In this document: piece after piece, positions 36,673-47,494 of the stretch | How positions within the stretch are numbered: position 1 is the first letter of the stretch | Layout: every line of letters starts with the position of its first letter | Notes under the pieces: generated by a model | Databases searched by the model: none | Told to the model about the DNA's origin: nothing | What the model saw: only the letters and a program-made list of their open reading frames with translations | Translations under genes and position numbers: made by a program | DNA from: Epiperipatus broadwayi | Taxonomy: Eukaryota > Onychophora > Udeonychophora > Euonychophora > Peripatidae | Length of the DNA stretch: 64,000 bases | Direction of reading: 5' to 3' | Assembly: GCA_028023455.1 (NCBI GenBank) | Contig: JAQFVV010000112.1 | Coordinates: 1,242,001 to 1,306,000, forward strand

Positions 36673-37070
36673 TGTGAGCTCCAAAATAAACATGATACAG
36701 CGTAAAGATTTATTTATTTTTCTTATATCAATAGTTGTTCATTATCAACACAAGAGGGCGCCAGATACGATGATTTGATTCACAATTTAATTTCTCGCAT
36801 CACCTTACGTCATATCAAAACGATTTTGAAGTCTAATCCCTGCCCATAAGCTCGAACTCCCAGCATGGACCAATAGGGGTCACTCAGGGTCGCGATGAAA
36901 TTGCCTTCAAGACTATTATTCTGGCAAATGACACAATATTAACCAATGGATAAGAAGATCGGTTGATTAATAGATCGGTCCAAGCATTGGACGGGATCAT
37001 TGGTTATTTATAACTAATACGAATGTTCGGTTGAGGCATCATTAGAATAAACAATTAGACGCTTATAACA
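36673..37070 (-). mobile_element. Probable LTR of an LTR retrotransposon
   Basis: On the minus strand a 398-bp sequence begins TGTTATAAGCGTC and ends GAGCTCACA, the TG...CA type of LTR ends. It is preceded by aaaagggagga (37,073-37,083 on +), a good polypurine tract. Inside are a TATA-like agttataaata and, near the 3' end, AATAAATAAA. PPT plus LTR implies a 3' LTR with internal sequence at higher coordinates. No gag/pol was found there and no second LTR in the window, so the element is partial, or non-autonomous. CpG content is high for this window. Confidence 0.5.
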
Positions 37071-37083
37071 TCCTCCCTTTTAT

Positions 37084-38400
37084 CATACAGTCCAATAGAA
37101 TTATTTATACTAGCTCTATTGACATTTACTTATATTTATTAATAATAGGCCCTCCCAACTCTTAAACCTAGGTTAACTACATAATAAGTAAACATCGTGA
37201 CTTACGGCGCGATGTTTATGAATGAAATTTAAAGAAATAAAAACAAAAAAAAATATAAGAAAGACAAACTTAAAAGTAAATAATTAATTGCATGAATAAA
37301 TGCTAATTTTAATAATAATTTCAAAAAAATATATATATATTTAATTATAGAAAATGATTTGAGGAATGCTCGACTTGTTTAAATTAAAAAAAAATTTATT
37401 GATTATAAAAAAAATGAAACATTGATTAATAGCTTTATTTGCACGCACATACACGCATTCTCGCACTCGCACAGAAAAGAACATATTATACATAATAAAC
37501 ATGGCTGATAAAATATATTTCCTCCTTTTACATTTTAAAATTAGGTGTGTGTTATAGTTTATCTGCGAAAGGAAATAATAATTAGGATCAAAGTTCATAA
37601 CTGGAAAAGTCCTAAGATTTAAATATGAGGAACTATGGAGCATCTGACATTTTTATTTACGAAAATTGAGATTAAAATAATAAGATTTAAATATGAGGGA
37701 TTACGGATCATTTTATATTTGATTTACGAAAGTCGAATTTAATTAATTATGAGATTGCCTTTTAAGTTTACGTAAAGAATAAATGGAAGCATTATAAAAA
37801 AAAATGTTTACCTAGGATTTTGCTTAGTCTTCTGCTGCTTCTAATTTGGTGAGGGTTCGAACCTGATAGATGATGTTTCCATAATACATGGTTATTCATT
37901 TCACATAAGTTCAGCGTAGTATGTTTGGACGATTCTTATATATTAAACGGAACAACGGCCTTAGACTGATTGGAGCACTATGTTCGGACGGTACTGTTGT
38001 TGATCATTCATAGCTGTGGAGATGTTCTGGCGGCGGAGCGTCGATCAATCACTGAAGGGTTTCCTAGCCCATCATGACGATCGACGCTCTAAATGTTAAT
38101 TTCACAGTGATCATATTGGATAAACGGATAGTAAAAAAAAAAGAAAAGTTCTAGTTGTAGCTTCAGGAGGAATCTAGGAAAAAACTATAAGCATAAGCAT
38201 AAATTATTATTTTTTTAGATTTAGATTCATATTTATATGGGTTGGTTATTATCTGAGGATCGAATCTCCACCCAGAGTTCAATATTCTTTTAGTTGTCAT
38301 TGGGGTCCGTGTCCTACGTAATGTCCACTCAATCCATATGCTTGAGGCAATCTTAGGTTTATGCAATCTCATTTTGCAATCTCAGTTAGAAAAATTCATA
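37084..38400. other. CpG-retaining segment, unassigned; possible internal LTR-element DNA
   Basis: Moderate composition with several CG-containing motifs. Two hairpins stand out: aaacatcg/cgatgttt at about 37,188-37,216 and gagcgtcgatc/gatcgacgctc at 38,036-38,089. B-box-like strings (ggttcgaacc at 37,856 and, minus strand, agattcgatcc at about 38,257) lack convincing A boxes. No gene supported. Confidence 0.35.
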
Positions 38401-39724
38401 CTTATTTACACCTTTTATGCATACATGTGTGCGTGTTTTAAGAGAACAATTAGTTTAAAAGTCGAGCATTTAATCTGTCTCAAAATCACTTCTATAAGCT
38501 TTTAACTTTCACTACAGTTATAATTTAAAACAAACCCCTTTTAATTACCCCCGCAGCATATACAAGTAGAAATCACTTATTGAGATTTAAAATGGCATAT
38601 TAGTAATACTTTATATATTTTTTTTTTTTTTAGAGAATATTATTATAGTAGATTATATGAAAGCCTTAAACTATTTAATCAGAAATATTAACATTTTATT
38701 TTACAATGTATTTTATAACGCATTGAAAGAAAACTACATTTATTTTTTATCATAAGTTGAAAGTAAAAAAAATATAGAGTGTTTACATTGCCCATGTGTG
38801 TGCGTATATACCTGTACCGACTTTGTCTCGGTACAAAATATATTGTTAATAATGTAAATGTGATTATACGTTTTGTGATTTTTTTATTTCATACTGAAAT
38901 ATACAGTAATCTCTAATGATGTTTTTTTTTTTTTGATCATGTGTCCAGGTTAGACCATATGGAAATATGGATACTAACTGCAATTGATTTGTCTTTTTTG
39001 AATTGAATTTCTTTCGATTAAAATCATACATTAGTAATCAAGAAATAAAATAAAGATATATTGATAATAATTAAATAAAATCTTTATAAGTTTAAAATCA
39101 CACCTCTTAGTATCAACACTTATTAAAAGTTGAAATAATATAATTTTTGTCCTAATATGTGTATTCATAATGGATCTCAAGTATGATGGATTTTGCTTAC
39201 TTTTATTGTTCTTAATTTTGCTTAGTGTATATGTTTATTTTTTTGGTTGTTTTTGTTAAATGTAGTAGTTTTGCATGCTTCCATATATGTTAAGTACAGG
39301 ATGACCAATTGACTTAAATTTTTTGGGACATCCTGATTTTCGAATTTCTCACTTAATGTAAAGTAATAAACAAGGATGTTTTTAACACCCGTGATAATAA
39401 TGTAGAATACTATTATAGAACATATTAGGCTTAAAATTTACATGTTTACTCATGCTTTTAAAACATAAATGAAATTTGTGAATTATGAAATGAGTATATA
39501 TTTTTGAATATAATGGATTGTGAGTCATTTTTATTGTATTTATTTATTTTATCATTACCATAAAATAAAAAATTTAGTTATATATTTGTTTGTTCAAGTT
39601 AATAAAAGATGTATAAGTTTGACAGATAAAAAAAGAGAAGAGAACCGTGTTTATAAAAAAGAATGACAGCAAAAAGTATGGGTTTATAAAGAAAAATGAT
39701 TGTGTTCTGTTAATGATTTTACTT
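38401..39724. other. AT-rich non-coding stretch
   Basis: No gene or repeat family recognised; A/T runs only. Confidence 0.4.
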
Positions 39725-41190
39725 AAAGAATTTTATTTGTTGATGTTTACTTAATAATAAATAAATATTTTACTGACTAACTGATGTAGTTTATTCAATC
39801 TAACTATTTAAAGAAATAATATATCAAGATATATTTAAATGTTTAAAAATAATCCAGAAAATTCTCAGTATTTTGTAATCTAACAAACCATTAAAAATCC
39901 TTATGTTCTGAAAATGTTTGATCAATATTATTATATAGCTAGTTATTTATGTTTCATGCTTACTAATAACAAATATTTAATTGACTGATTGATTTTATTT
40001 GTTCAATGTAAGTACTTTAAAAAATAATATATCTAAATATAAATCAATATTTTGTAATTTAACACACTAATGATGATGTTCTAGTTCTATGAATTTGCAT
40101 AAATTTGCATTAATATTACAGCTCTTAACCAAACACAAGTAGCCATGAATATGAGACTATAAACTGTCCCGAAAGCACTTGGCGGTAACTTTTGATAATT
40201 TTACTTACGTATTAATTGATTTCAAACGCTAATGAAGTAAAGTCTTAACTAAATTTGTTTAATCAAAAGTTAATTGTCCTAGTTATATAGTTAGTTATTT
40301 ACATTTTCATATTTATTTAATAAGTAAATATTTTATTGACAGATTGATCTACTTTATTTAATCTATTTTGGAAAAATAATTATCAAAAAATATCTAATTA
40401 CATATAAAAAAAATCTAGTGTATATAAAAAAATCCTGATGTTCTAGATTTGTTTTGATTTTTTTTTTAATTTATATCCCAAAATTATTTGAGTAAAAGTT
40501 GATTACCCTAGTTATTTAGTTAAGTTATTTACATTTTTATAGTTACTTAATAATAAATAATTATTTTGCTGATAATTTATTTTATTCAATCTAATTACTT
40601 TAAAAAATAATACCATATTATTTTGAATATAAGATGCACTTTTTATCCAAATTTTGGACCTGTAAAAGTGTGGGTCCATCTTAAATTTGAAGCAAAAATT
40701 TTATTAATTTATGTACTTTTTCCCCCAATTTTCTTTAATTCGGGGTATGTCTTATATTCGAAGTAATATGGCATATCAATATATATAAAATCAAGAATAT
40801 TAGCAGCATTTTGTAATCTAAAGTATTAATAAAAAATCTTGTTGTTCTAGTTCTGTTCTGATTTTTGGGGGATTTATATCCGAAAATTATTTGATCAAAA
40901 CTTGGTCACCCTAGATTATATAGTTAGTTATTTATATTTGTATGTTTATTTAATAACACATATTTTATTAATTGACTGGTCTTGTTTATTCAATTTAATT
41001 ATTTAAAAAAATTAAATATCAAGATGTATTCAAATCTGTCTTTAAAAAATGAAGAATATTGCCAGTATTTTGTAACTTAGCGCACCAATAAAAAATGCTG
41101 ACATTCTAATTTTGTTTTGATTTTTTTCCCCCAAAACTGTTTGATTAAAAGTTTGGCACCCTAATTATATATTTAATTATTTTAATTTTT
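39725..41190 (+). repeat. Satellite-like tandem array, about 205-250 bp unit, five to six copies
   Basis: Each unit has, in order: tagttattta, a (t)ttaataa.aaatattttat block, tgactgattga, ttattcaatctaatta, aaaaataatatatcaa, agtattttgtaatctaacac, aaaaatcctgatgttctagt and ttatttgatcaaaagttg. Units start near 39,740, 39,945, 40,295, 40,523, 40,925 and 41,178. Longer spacings reflect one inserted or unaligned segment (about 40,090-40,275) and the MITE at 40,613. Diverged, so old. Confidence 0.8.
40613..40771. mobile_element. MITE with about 25-bp terminal inverted repeats
   Basis: Ends ccatattattttgaatataa and, inverted, ccatattacttcgaatataa, 159 bp overall, inserted in one satellite unit. The terminal motif plus gcactttttatccaaa recalls the widespread ccgtatttttcggactataag-type MITEs of animal genomes. 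That recognition is from memory and the superfamily is left open. Confidence 0.75.
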
Positions 41191-41927
41191 AGCTGATCAA
41201 AGTAAATTAGCAAGCTAAATAAAGATTCAGCTTTGATATTAATCTATTTTTGAGTTTCTGGCAACCATTTCGAAGAACAAGGTATGACTATAAACAATAT
41301 TAATTAAAAAAAAAAAGTCAATACACTGGCAAATATTGGAATAATCTGATCTATACCCAATGTCTAAATATTGTATAAAAAAAAAAACTTTTTAAAGGCT
41401 ATTCAATTTCTTAATACGTCTTAGCGGTCATTGTCATCATTTTGGTTTTTATTTAGGCCAGTATTTGACAATCTTTTCACAATGTAGAAGTCTTTTTATT
41501 ATTTTTTTTTGTGTGTGGATCCCTTTAAGTGTATAGTAATGTGAAATTAGTTTATTTAAAAAAATAAAAAAATATATTAGACTAGGACTGTAGTTCAGAA
41601 GCACCAAAATGAGGGAAAACACCAAAAAAGATTTAAAATCCTAAACTTCCAAGTATATTTTTTGCTATCAAACAGTCATTTTTTAAATTAATTTATTTTT
41701 AATCAAGGCTGTAAGTTAGAGGAGCCAAATTTTATTCAAACAAATGAGAGATGAAGATTTCATTCTTCATTTATTTTTCTTTCATTTATTCGTATTATTT
41801 TAATTGTAAAAATTTTTTACCATTTTTTGAGCCATCACAATATCTATTTAATTCTCAATGAATAACAGAAACTTCTATGATCACAGATTAAAACCCATGG
41901 TTTAGGATGATGCATGGTCAAACAATT
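41191..41927. other. AT-rich non-coding stretch
   Basis: Nothing supported between the satellite and the composite foldback. Confidence 0.4.
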
Positions 41928-42979
41928 AAAATTTAAATAACCACTAAACATTACATGATCACCATCTCTTATACTAGCACTTAATTGTTGTAAACAAAGG
42001 CAAAACTCTCCATACAGTAGTGCCACCCCTGTGCTAACCAGAGTAATCAGTGGATGTCAGAAGGCTTGTGCATAAAATCCCTATCTAGTGCCTACTCATC
42101 CAATATCCCCAGACTAGTTTCTGGCTTGTGGCCATCATCAGTGAGGAGCCTTGGATCTGAGAGCACTGCACCTAGAACTTAGGATCTAATGCAACCCTCC
42201 AGCAGCCACCTTTTAACTCTACTTTACCACAAAACTATGAGAATGAAATTGAAAACACAATAATATTTTCAATCTAAGCTCAATAGCTTATATAGTCATA
42301 TGAGTCTGAACTCAATTCAGTACCCATCATTTTAGTGTCTTTGGCTCTTAAACAATCATAGCCATCACTATCCTATTATGCAGGATTGGTGTTAAACCAC
42401 TAAACATCACATGATCACCATATCTTATAGTAGCAACTTAATTGTTGTAAACAAAGGCAAAACTCTCCATACAGTAGTGCCCACCCTATGCTAACCAGAG
42501 TAATCAATGGATGCCAGAAGGCTTGTGCATAAAATCCCTATCTAGTGCCTACTCATCCAATATCCCCAGACTAGTTTCTGGCTTGTGGCCATCATCAGTG
42601 AGGAGTCTTGGATCTGAGAGCACTGCACTTAGATCTTAGGATCTAATGCAACCCTCCAGCAGCCACCTTTTAACTCTACTTTACTATAAAACAATGAGAA
42701 TGAAATTGAAAACACAATATTTTCAATCTAAGTTTATATAGTAAAAGGTGGCTGCTTGAGGGTTGCATTAGATCCTAAGATCTAGGTGCAGTGCTCTTAG
42801 ATCCAAGGCTTCTCACTGATGATGGCCACAAGCCAGAAACTAGTCTGGGGATATTGGATGAGTAGGCACTAGATAGGGATTTTATGCACAAACCTTCTGG
42901 CATCCATTGATTACTCTAGTTAGCACAGGGTGGCACTACTGTATGGAGAGTTTTGCCTTTGTTTACAAAATTTAAATAA
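41928..42979. mobile_element. Composite foldback element, locus 2, with 13-bp target duplication
   Basis: Same family as the 25-kb element. Core 41,941-42,966, flanked by aaaatttaaataa at 41,928-41,940 and 42,967-42,979. Monomer 1 is full (41,941-42,396, 456 bp); monomer 2 starts ccactaaacatcac at 42,397 and runs to about 42,735; an inverted partial copy (about 42,740-42,966) closes it. The outer left end is the ccac end and the right end stops at the aggcaaaactctcc end, the mirror of locus 1. Copies are very similar, suggesting recent activity or homogenisation. The 60-codon minus frame at 41,844-42,026 merely overlaps it. Confidence 0.8.
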
Positions 42980-44667
42980 GTTATATTTAAAAATTAATGA
43001 ACATCATCGTCTTGTCCTGTATTACTCACACACACCACTGTAATAACACACACACCATGCATCTTAATAATGTAAAGGTTATTAGAATTTATGATGTAGT
43101 TCTAAAATTGAGTTATTTAAATAATTTGTGTTAGAAAGTGGTAGCCAGTGTCAAGCTACCATCGATGATGATCTAGTAGTATCACTTGATCATAATTTTG
43201 TTGCTTAGTTATTCTAATGCATAAATAAAAAATCAAATAAATATGTGTGCAATTTATCCAAGATTGCTAGTGTAAATAAATTTTAATTATTATTTTTTCC
43301 TTTGGATTGGAGGGGTGGTTATTAATATTGTTGAGGAAATAGGCAAGCAAGAAAATGCTTTTATTTTGTCCTTATCGTATAGCAGACATTATTTGAAACT
43401 CAATCAGATCTGATCCAGAAAAATCTGGACTTGTGCAGTTTTTATTACCTAATAAAAGGTATTCTAGAAAATTTACTTTTTCAAATAAAATGTTATTAAA
43501 TAAGTAAAATTATAATTTTTCTTTTTTTTTTTGTTTGCTATTTTCAGATTGTTATTATATTTGTAGTCATTCAATAGTTACTAACGAAAATGTTGTTTTT
43601 TAATTAAGGGGAAATTTAGTAATGAAAGTTTACAACAATGTTTATAATCTCATACATTCTGATTTTTTTTTGGACAGGATAAATATTTTTAATGTTGTGT
43701 AATTGTATTCTTATATAATGTGTGTCGTTAGTTTATCCACACAGGCTATACATACACATAACACAATAGCTAAAGAGTTATGAAGTATCTATTAAACATA
43801 ATAGAGACTATTTTGCCAATGTTTTTTTATATCATCAGAAGAGATTTATTGCTGTTGTGGTAATGTTTGAATTTATCCATTGCTGACCATTAATGTCTTA
43901 TTTTAACTTCTGAGTATTGTGTTTTTAAGATCATTAGCAAATTAATATATTATAATATAAGCAAAAGTCTTTTAATCAAAAGCCTCTTATTCAGACAATG
44001 TTGCAAAATACTAACTTGATTTATTGTTTTAATTATTGCTGTAAAAAATGTGCCAATATAATTATGAGTATATTTCTGCATTTGAAAATCTGATATTGTG
44101 ACTAATAAAATAAAATTATGCAGTTTAGAAAAAGTATTTCAATATATTATAATGATACAGAAAGAAGGGTAACATGGGGAGATGGAAAACATCACCTCAC
44201 TAGCAGAGAGGCAATATTGGAACAAAAATAAGTCATTACAATAATTATAAACTATATCATATCACCAGAAATAATCAACAGATATCTTTTATGACTGAAT
44301 TTAAGAGGTTTAAAAGTTAATGCCAGATTAGAGCATGATATACAACAATTATCTGGATGCACATACTTAAGTGCTAAAGTATCTATAATAAAAAATAATG
44401 CTGGGATCCTGAAACATACTGAGTATCACCAATGCTCAGACCATATGGTTGTACAGGTTAACTATAAACTAAATTTTCTCTAAAAAAATAAAATGTAGTG
44501 AATGGGCTTTAAAGATGATCTTAATTTTTGTGACATGCAGAAAATTACTGGATATCCAAACACAAATATACCTCCCACATATAAATAAATTGGCCACTAT
44601 TGCTCAAGATTACAAGGACCCTTGGGATTGTGACTGTGAGCAAAAGAAAGTATAAACATGTTTACTT
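42980..44667. other. AT-rich non-coding stretch
   Basis: No gene. Two short cacacacacca patches near 43,030-43,055; otherwise unremarkable. Confidence 0.4.
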
Positions 44668-46285
44668 ACACTACTTTAATTTGAATAGATTTAATAGGAT
44701 ATATTACAAATTCCTAAAATATTGCTATATTGAAATCCAGTCACACATTTTGCCAATTCATAGAATAGATAGCTAGAGGAATAAGACATTAACACTTTTT
44801 TAAACAATTATTTAATATATTAAATAATAAAATTGAGAAAATATATAATATGATAATTCTAATTCTCATACATTTTGTCAAAAATATATAATTTCCTATA
44901 GCAAAATCATTTGATTTTTATTATATTACATTAATTAACCTTTTCTTTCTGATTTAGGCCACCCTTTTTAATAATTAAATATAAAACAATGTCTCACAAA
45001 TTATATTAGGTAAAATGCTTTTTTACAAGTTTGGAGGGAAAATTAAATGAATAAAAAACATATAATCATTACAAAGTATTATTTGTATTAAAACTTATTT
45101 GAAAATGTAGATGTGCAAACAGTACTTTTTATTTTTATTAGGGATTTTTTTTTCAATCCTTTTGTATTTATATTTCTTGTAAACTTCCATTAATTGAACT
45201 TAAACAATCCTTTTTTTAAAAGTTCTTTCTATTAACTTTTTTTTTTAGATTCAAATTTCCATTATAATAACTTTTCCATTAACACAGATTTCCAGGGAAA
45301 TGTATACAGTCAAATTATCCTTTTTACAGTATAATATTTTCAGGTCACTTTAACAAGCTGGATTTTTTCACTTTTCCAATATAATAATTTGCAAATCAGG
45401 TTACAATAGAATGATAGCCTGTTCAGTAGAAAAAATGTAGAATACCCCTGAAGAAATTGCAGCAAGTCTTATTTTCTTGCAAAAACTTGACTGTTTTATT
45501 CTGCCTTAGCCTAACCTTCAAATTTGTAGATAGAAAAAATGGATAAATTCAGTCTGTGAGACTTACCAATATTATATTGCAAAAATTGATAAATTTCACT
45601 GTGTACATTATCCTGGAAATCTGAAATTGGGGATGTTATAATGGAAATTTGAATTTACAAAAGGAAAAGTTAATAGGATAACTGCTTGAAAGAAAGAAGA
45701 TTGTTTAAACTCAACAATTGAAGCCAGCTTGAAAGACTGAAAATTACAACTACTAAAGGACTCAAAAGAAAAAATACATGGTAAAAAGGTATTGTACTGT
45801 GATATCTATATTTACAAATAAGTTTTAATACAATTAACTGGTAATTATGAATAATTTTATTATTTTTTTTTGAAACATGTTTTTTTTCATTTAATTTTTT
45901 CTCCGCAATTGTAAAAGAGTTTTAGTTAATTTAAATTTTTTTAGCTCATATTTATGAAATATTGTTTTATATTTAATTATTAAAAAGGATGGACTAAATC
46001 AGAAAGTAAAAGTAAATTAATGTAGTATAATAAAAATCAATTGGTTTTGCTATATGAAATTATAAATTTTTAAATGTATTTAATTTGGAATTATTATATT
46101 ATCATGTCTCAGTTTTTTTAATTAATTTATTAAATAATTGCTTAAAAAAGTAATAGTGTTAATGTCTTTATTCCTCCAGCTATCTGTTCTATGAATTAGT
46201 ATGTGTGACTGGATTTCATTACAGCAGAATGTTTCAGGGATTTGCATATTATCCCAGTAAATTATTTAAATTAAAGTTTGTGGCG
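44668..46285. repeat. 1.6-kb diverged palindrome with about 700-bp arms
   Basis: Left arm 44,668-45,385, right arm 45,525-46,285. Matching blocks from outside in: ctttaattt.aata; gaaatccagtcacaca; atagctagaggaataa with gacattaacact; ttgatttttattata.tacatt; tttctgatttag..ca with ttaataattaaatataaaac; ttcaaatttccattataa; agatttccagg. Their order is preserved along the whole arm, so this is one foldback structure rather than chance. Arms differ at perhaps a fifth of positions (rough impression). No transposase was found in the spacer. Confidence 0.8.
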
Positions 46286-46817
46286 AGGTTTGAGAGGTCT
46301 CTCTATAATCAAAAAAAGACATTGGTTATTATAAATCTTTAAGGCATATTTGACAAAGGTTAAAGCCTTTCACTAGAATATTTAAATATGTATATCATAG
46401 ATATCTATATTTATGTTATATATTTTAAGTAAGGGCTTGCTATTTTTCAGTGTCGGAGTATTCACTGGAGAGTTTGGGACTAAATAGCAGTGGATATATG
46501 GACTCTATTAACTGCAAATTTAAAGTAAACCAAAGCTCATCATCTTTTATTTTGTATTTCTCTACATGTATATTTTATAAAATTATAGATTCATTTTTTG
46601 TGAGTTACTGTTTTTAAAAAGCAGGAAGAAAACTTTTAGGTTGATGGAAACAAGTCTTAAAATTTTTTCACAGTTAGAAAAGTGACAGATGACAGAAAAG
46701 AATGATAATCCAACATATTAAATCAATTATATTCTAGTACTTGACTAAAGTAACGTTGTGATTATACTATTTCACTTATATGCTATCAAAAATAAAAATT
46801 AACAAAAAAAAATATAA

Positions 46818-47003
46818 ATGAAAAAAAAAAAAAACTTTAAAATTTGTATTTATAATATCGCTATAACTATTTTTCCATCACAGAGCACCATATGCAATTA
46901 TGTTTACAAAAAAAAAAAAACTTCAAAATTTATAAATTTAATAAATTCTACAGTATGGCAGCAACCATTTTTCCGTCTCAGCACTTCACATGATTATGTT
47001 TAT
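46818..47003 (+). repeat. Two-copy tandem repeat, about 90 bp
   Basis: Each copy begins with a run of about 13 A, then actt.aaaattt, includes aaccatttttcc or aactatttttcc, and ends atgattatgttta-like sequence. The 62-codon frame across it is repeat-derived. Confidence 0.7.
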
Positions 47004-47494
47004 TAATATTTCTCTGACTTAAGTTAGAAGCACATAATTTTATTTTTTATGTCATTATTCTTTTCATATTTGATTTATAATATTTTATACATTAAAATGT
47101 TTTCTAAGTGTAATGCTAAAACTTTACGAAATTTAAGATTTGAAAAGTCGATGCTGACTTAAAAACCATTCTAACCGTTTTGGAGAATGTATAATTTACA
47201 ATAACAAGATGGCTATTATATTTCCATAGGAAAAAAAAGTTATTGAAGAAAAAGATAGTATTCAGAGCGTATTTAATTATGATGCAGGTTGGAATTTTAT
47301 TTTATTTAAAAAAAATAGAGATATGGTAATAAATTTCTTTATTATTTTTTGAGTGATTATGAATGAATTAAAACACCCTGTAAATATATATGTAAAGGTG
47401 CCTCAATTTATTATGAACAATTGTTATTACTTTTAATTTTGTTTATACTATAATCTTAATTTATAAATCATATTTTACATATATAAAAGGGTCA

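Noticed and set aside
37850-37870. tRNA gene suggested by gggttcgaacc
   Set aside because: The flanking bases do not form a five-pair T stem and no A box or acceptor stem is present.
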